Part shown: piece by piece, positions 7,931 to 16,777 of the stretch
Layout: the number at the start of each line of letters is the position of its first letter
Numbering within the stretch: position 1 is the first letter of the stretch
NCBI GenBank assembly: GCA_965221105.1
Contig: OZ244871.1
Location: 1,116,001 to 1,180,000, forward strand
Length of the DNA: 64,000 nucleotides
Direction: 5' to 3'
Source of the DNA: GM7GCV1 sp965221105
GTDB taxonomy: Bacteria; Pseudomonadota; Gammaproteobacteria; Pseudomonadales; GM7GCV1
Program-made: the position numbers and the translations under genes
The notes under the pieces: model-generated
Told to the model about the DNA's origin: nothing
What the model saw: only the letters and a program-made list of their open reading frames with translations
Database searches by the model: none

Positions 7931-8053
7931 TCACACCATGGCAATAACAGCGAAGGGAACCAAAAATGAGCCGAAAGCCAGGGCAAGGCCGCATACCAGA
8001 TAGGCTGCATACTCAACACCGGCAATACTCGATGCTTTTACTGGGTCTTTCAT
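7931..8053 (-). CDS. Small 40-residue membrane protein upstream of tetR
   Basis: ATG at 8053 preceded by TGAGGA with good spacing. The product is 40 residues: a short polar head (MKDPVKASSIAGVEY) and a single hydrophobic helix (AAYLVCGLALAFGSFLVPFA). It lies 138 bases upstream of the TetR gene on the same strand and just downstream of the 8084-8097 palindrome, the arrangement of a regulated small membrane protein. No family was recognised. The hydrophobic helix, ribosome site and context support it being real. Confidence 0.6.
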   Translation of the reverse strand: MKDPVKASSIAGVEYAAYLVCGLALAFGSFLVPFAVIAMV

Positions 8054-8083
8054 AGCAGTATCCTCAATTGTTCATACCAGTAA

Positions 8084-8097
8084 ACCGACCGGTTGGT
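8084..8097. promoter_or_regulatory. Operator-like palindrome before the small membrane protein
   Basis: ACCGACCGGTTGGT, a 14-base palindrome with one mismatched pair, sharing the ACCGACC half-site with 7813-7830. It lies 30 bases upstream of the small gene's ATG, a typical repressor position. Confidence 0.6.
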
Positions 8098-8111
8098 ATG
8101 TTACTATGTGC

Positions 8112-8150
8112 AAAAAAACCCGGAAGCGAGTTGTGCGACCGGGTTTTTTC
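8112..8150. terminator. Bidirectional rho-independent terminator
   Basis: Stem AAAAAACCCGG / CCGGGTTTTTT (8113-8123 with 8139-8149) around a 15-base loop. T-runs on both strands let it act in both directions. It is isolated from any upstream coding region on the plus strand. Confidence 0.75.
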
Positions 8151-8183
8151 GAAGCTCAGTTAACCTGTCGATGAGAGCAGTTT

Positions 8184-8201
8184 ACAGACCATCTGGTCTG
8201 T
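8184..8201. promoter_or_regulatory. 18-bp palindrome, TetR-type operator candidate
   Basis: ACAGACCATCTGGTCTGT is a perfect palindrome (arms ACAGACCA/TGGTCTGT around TC). It lies alone in the otherwise empty stretch 8151-8329 and resembles TetR-family sites with GACC/GGTC half-sites. Confidence 0.45.
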
Positions 8202-8329
8202 TTTCAACCCCAAACCAAAAATATTTCCTATCTGTAATAGTGGGTTAAGCCGACATGTGAAATCAGTTTCTATGCCTATTGTACAGCACCTCGGACGGTG
8301 GCACTGGCAGAGGCACGGGGTGTGAGTAC

Positions 8330-9238
8330 TCATGACAATTCCTCGCCGGATTTGCCGGCAGGTCGCTGCCCCCGGGTTACTCTTGGAAGACCCTGTATAT
8401 CAGGATGACAACCGACACTTTGGAAACCGGACCGGATCATCGCGTTCTGTGCATCTTGCTCCTGATCAAACCCATGCTCCAGCATGAGCCAGCCTCCTGG
8501 CTTGAGATAGTCTCCCGCACTGGCGCATATATGCTCAATGGCCTGCACACCGCCTGCCGCAGCAACCAACGCAGTTGTGGGCTCAAAGCGCACATCCCCC
8601 TCATGCAGCCAGCCTGAATTGCCATCGATGTAGGGTGGGTTTGAGACGATCAGGTCGAATTTCTCCGCCGGAGATGCACGCACCCTGTCCAGGGCATCGG
8701 CGGCAAACCAGTCGCTTTGAAGTACCTGAACGTTTTCGATACCCAGTGCACACCGGTTGCACTCGGCAAGCAGCACCGCCTCTGGCACGGATTCCGTAGC
8801 CAGGATATGCCAGTCGGGCCGCTCTGTTGCCAGAGCCAACGCAATGGCTCCTGTGCCAGTTCCCAGATCCAGCACCTGCGCCGTCCCGGGCAAATCCAGG
8901 CCCAGTGCAGTCTCGACAACGAGCTCCGTTTCCGGACGGGGAATCAGCGTTGAGCTGTCGCACGCCAGATCCAGCCCCCAAAACTCCTTTTTACCCAAAA
9001 TGTAGGCAATGGGCTCGCCCTGGATGCGGCGAGCCAGCAACTGGTTGAAGCTGCTTTGCTCGGCTGCGCCGACGGGACGATCGCTCCAGGTGAGCAGCCA
9101 GGTTCGGTCCTTGCCCAGCACTTCTGCCAGAAGGAGCTGGGCATCCAGTTGGGAACTGTCGGAGTCTGTCAATCTGGCCTGGGCGCCGCGTATCAGGTCA
9201 ATAATCCGCGCGGGAGCTTTGTGTGATTCCGAATCCAC
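8330..9238 (-). CDS. prmC: Release-factor glutamine methyltransferase PrmC
   Basis: 302 residues from a GTG. PrmC methylates the Gln of the GGQ motif in release factors 1 and 2. The SAM-binding motif VLDLGTGTGAIALALA and the diagnostic substrate-binding NPPY (IVSNPPYID) are present, preceded by the PrmC N-terminal helical domain and the IPRPETELVVE segment. It follows prfA by 36 bases on the same strand, the usual gammaproteobacterial pairing of the enzyme with its substrate. Confidence 0.96.
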   Translation of the reverse strand: MDSESHKAPARIIDLIRGAQARLTDSDSSQLDAQLLLAEVLGKDRTWLLTWSDRPVGAAEQSSFNQLLARRIQGEPIAYILGKKEFWGLDLACDSSTLIPRPETELVVETALGLDLPGTAQVLDLGTGTGAIALALATERPDWHILATESVPEAVLLAECNRCALGIENVQVLQSDWFAADALDRVRASPAEKFDLIVSNPPYIDGNSGWLHEGDVRFEPTTALVAAAGGVQAIEHICASAGDYLKPGGWLMLEHGFDQEQDAQNAMIRSGFQSVGCHPDIQGLPRVTRGQRPAGKSGEELS

Positions 9239-9274
9239 TATTCCTATCCGCCAGTCGCCCGGTGGCTACCCCTG

Positions 9275-10363
9275 TTATTCTGCCAGAGCTGCCAGCTGGT
9301 CAGCCTGGTGTTCGTTGACCAGCGCCCGAACCAGTTCATCAAGACCACCACCTTCCATGATTTCGTCGAGCTTGTAGAGAGTCAGGTTGATCCGGTGGTC
9401 GGTCACCCTGCCCTGTGGGAAATTATAGGTGCGAATGCGCTGGGAGCGATCGCCGCTGCCGACCAGATTGCGCCGGGTATCGGACTGTTCCCGGGTCGCC
9501 GCGTCCTGCTGCGCCGTGTTGAGTTTGGCCTGCAAAAGCGCCATGGCTCTGGCGCGATTCTTGTGCTGGGAGCGCTCATCCTGACATTCCACCACTATAC
9601 CTGTGGGAATGTGGGTCAGCCGGATCGCGGAATCCGTCTTGTTGACGTGCTGCCCACCGGCGCCGCTGGCACGGAAGGTATCGACCCGCAGATCGGCCTT
9701 GTTGATGTCGACCTCTTCCAGTTCATTCGCCTCAGGCAAAACTGCAACCGTGCACACAGAGGTATGAATGCGCCCTTGGGATTCGGTATTCGGTACCCGC
9801 TGCACCCGATGGGCACCGGACTCAAACTTGAGCCGGGAGTACACCGCATGACCCACCACGCGGACAATGATCTCCTTGTACCCTCCATGATCACCCTCGC
9901 GCTGGGATATAACCTCCACCCGCCACTTTTGTCCCTCGGAGAAGCGGGAGTACATGCGGAACAGATCGCCCGCGAAAATCGCCGCCTCGTCCCCACCGGT
10001 GCCAGCGCGAACCTCAAGAAAAACATTTTTGCCATCGCTAGGATCCTTGGGCAAGAGCAACTTTCGCAATTCAAAATCCAGCTGCTCAGTCGTCTGCTCT
10101 GCCACCTCCAGCTCTTCTGCCGCCATGTCCCTGATTTCAGGTTCGGGTTCATCAGCAATCATCTCGCGAGCGCTTTGGATATCCTGCTGAGCCCTGCGGT
10201 ATTCGGCAAAACAGATCGCCACTGGCTCGATCTCCGCGTATTCTCGTGACAGTTCGCGATAGCGGTTCTGGTCCGAGATGACATCCGGGTCACTGAGCAA
10301 GGCGCCAACTTCCTCGTAGCGATCACAGAGCATATCCAGCTTGCGTTGTATGGACTCTTTCAT
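9275..10363 (-). CDS. prfA: Peptide chain release factor 1
   Basis: 362 residues, normal length. RF1 recognises UAA and UAG and triggers peptide release. The GGQ catalytic loop (ASGAGGQHVNKTDSAIRLTH) is intact, followed by the family's RSQHKNRARAM segment. The N-terminal coiled coil begins MKESIQRKLDMLCDRYEEV. It lies between hemA and prmC in one operon. Motifs of RF2 are absent, and the neighbourhood fixes the call as RF1. Confidence 0.97.
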   Translation of the reverse strand: MKESIQRKLDMLCDRYEEVGALLSDPDVISDQNRYRELSREYAEIEPVAICFAEYRRAQQDIQSAREMIADEPEPEIRDMAAEELEVAEQTTEQLDFELRKLLLPKDPSDGKNVFLEVRAGTGGDEAAIFAGDLFRMYSRFSEGQKWRVEVISQREGDHGGYKEIIVRVVGHAVYSRLKFESGAHRVQRVPNTESQGRIHTSVCTVAVLPEANELEEVDINKADLRVDTFRASGAGGQHVNKTDSAIRLTHIPTGIVVECQDERSQHKNRARAMALLQAKLNTAQQDAATREQSDTRRNLVGSGDRSQRIRTYNFPQGRVTDHRINLTLYKLDEIMEGGGLDELVRALVNEHQADQLAALAE

Positions 10364-10401
10364 CTGTCTCTCAAAAAATTAATTCGGCTCACAGGCAGGT
10401 C

Positions 10402-11706
10402 TCATCCCGCGCCGTCCAGCCCAAGTAACAGGCGGGCAGCGTCAAGCAGATCTTTCCTGTCTTCGCCGATGGCTCGATTCAATTCCGCGGTCGGCCGGTG
10501 AATGAGCTTGTTAGTCAGGTTGTTGGCCAGGCGTTCCAGCACGGTTTCCGCCGGTTCGCCCGCCTCCAGTGCTGCCAGTGCCCGCCGGAGTTCAGCATCG
10601 CGCGTCGCCAGAGACTGGCCGCGAAAGACCTTGATCAAGTCAACGCTGTCTGCCGACCGCTGATCCCGCAACCATTGCTCAGCGCTTTCTTCCACGATGG
10701 ACCGTGCGTCCAGCGCGGCCTCCTCTCGCGAGCGGCGGCTCTCCTCGACCGCGTCACTCAGATCATCTACCGAGAACAGGTAGACTTCGTCGATATCCCC
10801 TACCTCGTGCTCAATGTCCCTGGGGACGGCAATATCGACCATGAACATCAGTCTGCGCTTGCGTCGCTTTAATGCCGATTCAACCACACCCTTACCGAGA
10901 ATGGGGAGCTGGCTTGCCGTTGAGCTGATCAGGATATCCGCCTCGTGGAGGTACTCGGGGATATCCGCCAGAAGTATTGCCCTGGTACGGACATTCCCGC
11001 CCATCCTGTTTGCCAGCTTCTGGGCATTATTCAAAGTTCTGTTGGCTATCACCAGATCATGTACACCCTGTTGCATCAGGTGCTGACTCACCAGATGGAT
11101 GGTCTCACCAGCACCGATCAGCAGAGCCGTTTTGGATTTCAGGTCGGTAAACACCTGGCGAGAGAGCCTGACTGCAGCAGATGCGACCGACACAGGATTT
11201 CTGCCTATGGCCGTCTCGGTGCGAATACGCTTGGCGGTCGCAAAGGCTTTCTGGAAGCTGCGATGCAGCCCCGAGCTCAGGGTGTCGGCATCAAGTGCGG
11301 TGGAATACGCCGACTTCATCTGGCCGAGAATCTGTGGCTCACCCAGAACCAGTGAGTCCAGACCACTTGCTACCTGTATCAGGTGAGTGACCGCTCGCTT
11401 GTTGGCATAGATATAGCAGGCCGGTTCCAGTACCGACCTGTCCAGCCTGTGCCAATCGGCCAGCCAATCGAGGACAGGGGACACCATCGCGAAAATCTCC
11501 CTGTCTTCGCCTGCAGAAGTATCTGGACCTGCCATTTCGAGGTACAACTCGGTGCGATTACAGGTCGACAGAATGGCTACCCCCTGATGATTCCCCGCGT
11601 CACGCACCGTGCCAAGTGCCCGCGTCATGGTTTGGGGATCAAATGCAACCCGCTCACGCAACTCCAGGGGCGCGGTCTTGTGGTTGATACCGAGGACAAT
11701 GAGCAC
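10402..11706 (-). CDS. hemA: Glutamyl-tRNA reductase
   Basis: 434 residues from the GTG at 11706 (VLIVLGINHKTAPLELRERV), which fits the family N-terminus best; a TTG at 11754 would add 16 residues. The enzyme reduces Glu-tRNA to glutamate-1-semialdehyde, the first step of C5 tetrapyrrole synthesis. The catalytic Cys lies in ILSTCNRTELY, the QILGQMKSAY motif is present, and the NADPH-binding LLIGAGETIHL follows. It heads the hemA-prfA-prmC operon and is divergent from the TPR lipoprotein gene. Confidence 0.96.
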   Translation of the reverse strand: MLIVLGINHKTAPLELRERVAFDPQTMTRALGTVRDAGNHQGVAILSTCNRTELYLEMAGPDTSAGEDREIFAMVSPVLDWLADWHRLDRSVLEPACYIYANKRAVTHLIQVASGLDSLVLGEPQILGQMKSAYSTALDADTLSSGLHRSFQKAFATAKRIRTETAIGRNPVSVASAAVRLSRQVFTDLKSKTALLIGAGETIHLVSQHLMQQGVHDLVIANRTLNNAQKLANRMGGNVRTRAILLADIPEYLHEADILISSTASQLPILGKGVVESALKRRKRRLMFMVDIAVPRDIEHEVGDIDEVYLFSVDDLSDAVEESRRSREEAALDARSIVEESAEQWLRDQRSADSVDLIKVFRGQSLATRDAELRRALAALEAGEPAETVLERLANNLTNKLIHRPTAELNRAIGEDRKDLLDAARLLLGLDGAG

Positions 11707-11811
11707 GTGAGATCGCAGGGGCGCTTGGAAATGACTCGACAGATTCCGGACCAATATTCCGAAAAGGTCGTAATTCTCGGGTGTCGATCACGCATTGACA
11801 AGAGAAATGCC

Positions 11812-11817
11812 TATAAT
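11812..11817 (+). promoter_or_regulatory. Possible -10 element for the TPR lipoprotein operon
   Basis: A consensus TATAAT lies 146 bases upstream of the GTG at 11963 in the divergent hemA intergenic region. A TTGACA at 11795 is only 11 bases away, too close for a standard pair, so the -35 is unclear. Confidence 0.3.
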
Positions 11818-11962
11818 GGGGCTGTTTATTCCCTGATTCTGCGTGGGCGGGCACCACAGATGTGCGAAATTCCGTGCACCCGGCGATACATGCTCCTGTG
11901 CCCTGAAACAAGCTGCAGGGAACCTGAGTCCAATCATCCACTGTCTTTGAGTACGACCGATT

Positions 11963-13804
11963 GTGAGCGCACAAATTTTTGGAACCCTGTCCGATCTTAC
12001 CAGCTTTGCGAGCCGGGCTCGCACGCTCCTGCTGGCAGCGGCCCTTGCCGGTGCCCCCGGTCTTTCCGGCTGCACAAGTCAAAGCAGTCAAGGCTCCGCC
12101 GGAGAGACGCCTGCAGAAACCAGCAGGGTTGATGCAGCCACATCGCCACAGAAAGGCGCAGACAGTATCAGGGACATCGCAGCCAGGATTCCCGAGCGCG
12201 AACTGGATGAGCAGACGCTGGCCCTGTTGCTGGAAGCAGAATTTGCTCTCTATAGCCAGCGCGTTGGTCGGGCGCTGACACTCTATGAGCACCTTACCCA
12301 AAAAACACAGGATCCCGGCGTAGCGCGGCGAAGCGCTGAAATCGCCCTGGCGGGAAACGACGCATCCAAGGCGCTGGACGCCGCACTGGTCTATCTGGAT
12401 TTGGATCCGAACAGCGACCATGCACTGGGGCTTGCCACCCGTGCGCTGGCGCGCGCCGCTGAGGTCGAAGGTGCCTGGTCTCTGCTGCGCGAGCGCGAAG
12501 GGAAAACTGCCGAAGTCCGCATGATGACTGCGGAAGCCGTTCGTCTGGCCGCACACATGAAAGACACCTACCAGATTGAGTGGCTACTCCAGCAGATCCT
12601 GACCAAGTACGGCGCTGACAGCCTGGATACAAACATTCAGCTCGCGCTGGGACTTCTTTATGAAGGACTGGCTGATCACGAACGGGCTGCCGAATATGCA
12701 GCCAAAGCCAGCACCAGTGAACCGGACAATGTTCTCGCCGTCCGGTTGCACGCAAATTCGCTGGTGCGTGCGGGTCGCACACCCGATGCTGCAGCGCTCA
12801 TCACCGACTGGGTACAGACAAAGGGCCGGGACCTGGATGCCCGCATATCCATGGCCCAGATGCTCGCATCCATTGATCAGAAGGCAGCACTTGCTCTGCT
12901 GAAAATGCTGACCCGTGAATATCCCTGGACCGGCAAATTGCTGATGGCAACAGCCCAGCTGCTGATCGCAACGGAGGCACTCGATCAGGCAATCCCCTAC
13001 TACGAGCAGCTCACCCGGTTTGGCACCTATCGCAAGCTGGCGTTTTTCAATCTGGGACGCATTCATGAACAGACCGGGGAACTCCCACAAGCCGCAGACT
13101 ACTATGACTCCGCATCCAGCGAGCCTGGTACGGCGGACGACAATCTGCTGTTCGAGGCCAAACTCAGACGGGGCAGGCTGCTGTATCAGCTGGGCACAAG
13201 TGGAGCCAGCCTCTTTGAAGAACTCCGCACTACCTATCCCGATCAGGCCCTGGCGCTGTATCACGATCAAGCCAGCGTGCTCATGGCGGGGCGCAGCTAT
13301 AAGGAAGCGATCGCTGTGCTCTCGTTGGGACTGGAAGAGCACCCGAAAAACGAAGCCCTCTTGTACAGCCGGTCCATGGCATACGAGCAGTCCAACAATA
13401 TCGACGCAGCCGTCGCCGACCTGCGCACGCTCCTGCAACAGGATAAGGACAATGCGACCGCACTCAACGCACTGGGCTACACCCTGGCCAATCGCACCGA
13501 TCAGTACGAAGAGGCGTACGACCTTATCGACCGGGCTTTGGATATTGAGCCCGATGATCCGGCCATTATCGACAGTATGGGCTGGGTTCTCTATCGCATG
13601 GGCCGCTATGAAGATGCACTGACCTACCTTCGCCAGGCTCATAGCGAGCTGGTAGATGAAGAGATCATCTCCCACCTGGCCGAGGTTCTCTGGAAACTTG
13701 ACCGTCCTGAGGAAGCGCGCGCTATTCTGGATCAGGGCATTGCCGACTTGCCAGACAGCACATTGATTCCGGAAACCCTGAAACGACTGGGGTTTGAATC
13801 ATAG
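11963..13804 (+). CDS. TPR-repeat outer-membrane-type lipoprotein
   Basis: 613 residues. A signal sequence (RARTLLLAAALAGAPG) ends in a lipobox LSGC, so the mature protein begins with a lipidated Cys. The rest is TPR-like helical repeats, clearest near the C-terminus (ALNALGYTLANRTDQYEEAY, AIIDSMGWVLYRMGRYEDAL). It occupies the position between hemA (divergent) and lolB held by a conserved TPR protein in Pseudomonas and relatives. Its role is unassigned; a scaffold at the outer membrane is a guess from architecture. The GTG start at 11963 is the only good one before the signal peptide. Confidence 0.88.
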   Translation: MSAQIFGTLSDLTSFASRARTLLLAAALAGAPGLSGCTSQSSQGSAGETPAETSRVDAATSPQKGADSIRDIAARIPERELDEQTLALLLEAEFALYSQRVGRALTLYEHLTQKTQDPGVARRSAEIALAGNDASKALDAALVYLDLDPNSDHALGLATRALARAAEVEGAWSLLREREGKTAEVRMMTAEAVRLAAHMKDTYQIEWLLQQILTKYGADSLDTNIQLALGLLYEGLADHERAAEYAAKASTSEPDNVLAVRLHANSLVRAGRTPDAAALITDWVQTKGRDLDARISMAQMLASIDQKAALALLKMLTREYPWTGKLLMATAQLLIATEALDQAIPYYEQLTRFGTYRKLAFFNLGRIHEQTGELPQAADYYDSASSEPGTADDNLLFEAKLRRGRLLYQLGTSGASLFEELRTTYPDQALALYHDQASVLMAGRSYKEAIAVLSLGLEEHPKNEALLYSRSMAYEQSNNIDAAVADLRTLLQQDKDNATALNALGYTLANRTDQYEEAYDLIDRALDIEPDDPAIIDSMGWVLYRMGRYEDALTYLRQAHSELVDEEIISHLAEVLWKLDRPEEARAILDQGIADLPDSTLIPETLKRLGFES

Positions 13805-13854
13805 CTGACATCGTGCCTGGGCACCTTGCCGCCAATTTCCCAGCCAGATCCACC

Positions 13855-14475
13855 ATGCGCACCCTACCGGCTCTGTTTGTTCTCTCTGTCATTGTGCTGG
13901 CGCAATTGAGCGCCTGCAGCAAATTGGTACCGGTACGACCAGAGCAGCAGGCACCACTCTCAACAGATCATTGGCAGGCACGGGGCAAGTTTGTCTTCAG
14001 ATCGGCTACAGTCCGGGAGAGTGGCAATTTTCACTGGTGGCAGGCGGGCGACAGCTATCAACTCAGACTGTTCGGCCCACTTGGGATGGGCGCCGTGCGT
14101 GTTTCGGGCGATCCTCAGCTGGTTCGCATACAGACCAGAGACCAGGATATCAGCTCTGACCAGCCAACGAGCCTGCTCTACCGGGTCACCGGGCTGAAAA
14201 TTCCCCTGGCATCCATGCCCCGGTGGCTGCTGGGGGAAACTGCATCAGACAATCCGAAAGACCTCAGCCTTGATGTGACTGGCCAGCCACGGGCGTTCGA
14301 GGAACGGGGCTGGCGTCTGGAATTCGGTGACAGGGTGTCAACCGAATCTGCGCCCTACCCTATGCCCGCAAGCATTCTGGCCCTTCAGGGCGAGGTTTCA
14401 CTGAGGCTTTTGCTGCGACATCTGGACTTTGGGCCAGCGCAACCGGATTGGACCCTTGAGGATCAACATGAATAA
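13855..14475 (+). CDS. lolB: Outer-membrane lipoprotein receptor LolB
   Basis: 206 residues. LolB accepts lipoproteins from LolA and inserts them in the outer membrane. The signal peptide MRTLPALFVLSVIVLAQ ends in lipobox LSAC. The LolB segment ATVRESGNFHWWQAGDSYQL and the following LRLFGPLGMGAVRV are visible. I chose ATG 13855 over an upstream start at 13813 because it begins the signal peptide. Its stop overlaps ispE by eight bases, the conserved arrangement. Confidence 0.94.
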   Translation: MRTLPALFVLSVIVLAQLSACSKLVPVRPEQQAPLSTDHWQARGKFVFRSATVRESGNFHWWQAGDSYQLRLFGPLGMGAVRVSGDPQLVRIQTRDQDISSDQPTSLLYRVTGLKIPLASMPRWLLGETASDNPKDLSLDVTGQPRAFEERGWRLEFGDRVSTESAPYPMPASILALQGEVSLRLLLRHLDFGPAQPDWTLEDQHE

Positions 14476-15385
14476 CCCTGTCTGGCGTTTGCCTGCGCCT
14501 GCAAAGCTCAATCTGTTCCTGCGCATTACCGGGCGACGTGAGGATGGTTACCACAATCTCGAAACCCTGTTCCAACTGCTCGACTGGGGTGATCAACTGG
14601 AGTTCTCCCCATCCGGCCGGCTGGAGTTCATCCAGAAGCCTGCTGCGAAGTTTCCGGATGAGCACAATCTGGTGGTGCGTGCCGCACAGCTGTTGCGGCA
14701 GGAATGCGGAGTGACAGGTGCGGGCGTAAAAATTCGCCTCCTGAAAAAAACTCCACCTGGAGCCGGGCTTGGCGGAGGCAGTTCTGATGCTGCAACCACC
14801 CTGCTGGCATTGAATGCACTCTGGGAACTGCATCTGGACGAAACACATTTGGCCGCAATCGCCCTTCGACTCGGCGCTGATGTCCCCCTGTTTGTGACTG
14901 GCCGTTCCGCACTGGCAACTGGCGTTGGTGAACAGCTTGTACCTGTTGAACTCCCCCAACACTGGTTTTTGGTTGTGGTGCCCCGGACCGGGGTCTCGAC
15001 AGCCGAGATTTTTTCCCATGCCGACCTCAGGCGGGACTCCAGCCCCCTGCTTGATGCCGCCTCGGGGGGCGTGTTGACAAGGGAGAGTCCTGCCAGCAAA
15101 ATACACGCCCTCGCTGATCTGGCGGGCCAAAACGACTGTCAAAAAGTAGTGGAAATGCTCTACCGGGATGTCGCTGCCACACGCCGGTCGCTTGAACCGT
15201 TTGGCCCGGTGGCGATGTCGGGAACCGGCTCCAGCCTCTTCGTCAAATTCCACAGCAAGGAACTGGCTGAACGCGCCCTTGTGCGCTGGCTGGGTACAGG
15301 TACAGAGCATCAGATAGCCTTTGTCGCCCAGGGTCTGAATCAGACGGGCGTCCGCACCGAAGTTGGCCGGCTGTCTGGGCTCTAG
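14468..15385 (+). CDS. ispE: 4-diphosphocytidyl-2-C-methyl-D-erythritol kinase
   Basis: 305 residues. IspE phosphorylates CDP-methylerythritol in the non-mevalonate isoprenoid pathway. GHMP-kinase motifs are complete: PAPAKLNLFLRITGRREDGYH at the N-terminus, the phosphate loop PGAGLGGGSSDAATTLLALN and the C-terminal MSGTGSSLFVKF. ATG 14468 lies within the end of lolB, implying translational coupling. tRNA-Gln and prs follow. Confidence 0.96.
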   Translation: MNNPVWRLPAPAKLNLFLRITGRREDGYHNLETLFQLLDWGDQLEFSPSGRLEFIQKPAAKFPDEHNLVVRAAQLLRQECGVTGAGVKIRLLKKTPPGAGLGGGSSDAATTLLALNALWELHLDETHLAAIALRLGADVPLFVTGRSALATGVGEQLVPVELPQHWFLVVVPRTGVSTAEIFSHADLRRDSSPLLDAASGGVLTRESPASKIHALADLAGQNDCQKVVEMLYRDVAATRRSLEPFGPVAMSGTGSSLFVKFHSKELAERALVRWLGTGTEHQIAFVAQGLNQTGVRTEVGRLSGL

Positions 15386-15465
15386 AATTGGCTGACCTAT
15401 CCGCATCCGGCCCTCGGAAGTTATGTGGAGCCGGGCTGACGGGGGCAGCTTCTGAAACCGGAAAT

Positions 15466-15540
15466 TGGGGTGTCGCCAAGCGGTAAGGCAACGGGTTTTG
15501 ATCCCGTCATGCGGAGGTTCGAATCCTCCCACCCCAGCCA
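15466..15540 (+). tRNA. tRNA-Gln (anticodon TTG)
   Basis: 75 bases including encoded CCA. Acceptor TGGGGTG pairs with CACCCCA, the anticodon stem ACGGG/CCCGT holds TTTTGAT with anticodon TTG, and the T-arm is GGAGGTTCGAATCCTCC. Its position between ispE and prs is conserved in related bacteria. Confidence 0.97.
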
Positions 15541-15577
15541 TCCGATCGCGCACGGTGCTCATTAGAAGTACACAGAT

Positions 15578-16528
15578 ATGGCTAACTTAATGGTTTTTTC
15601 CGGGACGTCGAACCCGGCTCTTGTCGCAGACACCTGTCTGCATCTGGGCGTGCCGCTTGGCGATGCTGAGGTCGGCAAATTTTCCGATGGAGAGATCGCA
15701 GTCGAGCTTCAGGAAAATGTCCGTGGCCGGGACGTATTCATCGTGCAGTCCACCAGCCAGCCAACCAACGACAACCTCATGGAGCTGCTGGTACTGGCTG
15801 ATGCGGTGAGACGCTCTTCTGCAACCAGAGTCACCGCGGTCATCCCCTATTTTGGTTACGCCCGGCAGGATCGACGGGTGCGCTCCGCTCGGGTACCTAT
15901 TACCGCAAAAGTAGTTGCCAACATGATTGCAGCTGTGAGCGTGGACCGCGTGCTGACGATCGATTTACACGCTGAGCAGATTCAGGGGTTTTTCGATATG
16001 CCCGTGGACAACATCTATGCCGCGCCTATCCTGATCGAGGATATTGTCCGCCAGAACTATGTCAATCCACTGGTGGTATCGCCTGACATCGGTGGTGTCG
16101 TGCGGGCCAGGGCCGTAGCCAAACAACTGGAGACTGACCTCGCCATTATCGACAAGCGTCGCCCGGCTCCCAATGTCGCCCAGATCATGAATATCATCGG
16201 CGAGGTTGAGGGCAGAACCTGTCTGCTGGTCGATGACATTATTGATACGGCTGGAACCCTGTGTACTGCAGCCGGAGCGCTCAAGGAAGCCGGTGCCAAG
16301 GCGGTCGTAGCCTATTGCACTCACGCCGTGCTCTCAGGCAGAGCCATCGAGAACATTCAGGGTTCACAGCTGGATACGCTGGTCGTAACAGACAGTATTC
16401 CCCTTAATGGGGAGGCCAGCAACTGCGAACGCATCCGGCAGCTGAATCTTGGAAGAATGCTGGCGGAGGCGATGAGAAGAGTGAGTAACGAGGAATCTAT
16501 CAAGGCCATGTTTCCCTCCAGGGAGTGA
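15578..16528 (+). CDS. prs: Ribose-phosphate pyrophosphokinase
   Basis: 316 residues, standard length. Makes PRPP for nucleotide, His, Trp and NAD synthesis. Signatures: FSDGEIAVELQENVRG, the ATP-binding flexible loop YFGYARQDRRV, the metal-binding DLHAEQIQGFFD and the PRPP loop LVDDIIDTAGTLC. The start ATG follows the tRNA by 37 bases, so the tRNA and prs may share a transcript. Confidence 0.97.
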   Translation: MANLMVFSGTSNPALVADTCLHLGVPLGDAEVGKFSDGEIAVELQENVRGRDVFIVQSTSQPTNDNLMELLVLADAVRRSSATRVTAVIPYFGYARQDRRVRSARVPITAKVVANMIAAVSVDRVLTIDLHAEQIQGFFDMPVDNIYAAPILIEDIVRQNYVNPLVVSPDIGGVVRARAVAKQLETDLAIIDKRRPAPNVAQIMNIIGEVEGRTCLLVDDIIDTAGTLCTAAGALKEAGAKAVVAYCTHAVLSGRAIENIQGSQLDTLVVTDSIPLNGEASNCERIRQLNLGRMLAEAMRRVSNEESIKAMFPSRE

Positions 16529-16777
16529 GCAGCCTGCGCTGCCAATGCGCCGGTCAACAGACGATTCAGAATACGCATATATGATTGGCACGCCCGGATT
16601 ATTCGTCATTGCCTGGCCCGTCCCGGATGCCCTTCGACGCCCACAGGGATTGGGGGATGACCCCGGACAGGCTTTTACGAAACGCACAGAATGTATCGGG
16701 TCGCGCTGAGGCGCGGCATTTTTGAAACCCTCTCGGATACGGTCGCAGTTGAAGAGAGTCATTGAAGGAGTCCAGAC

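Noticed and set aside
9308..10249. 313-codon plus-strand frame opposite prfA
   Set aside because: It is fully antisense to the highly conserved release factor gene, with no independent motif or ribosome site.
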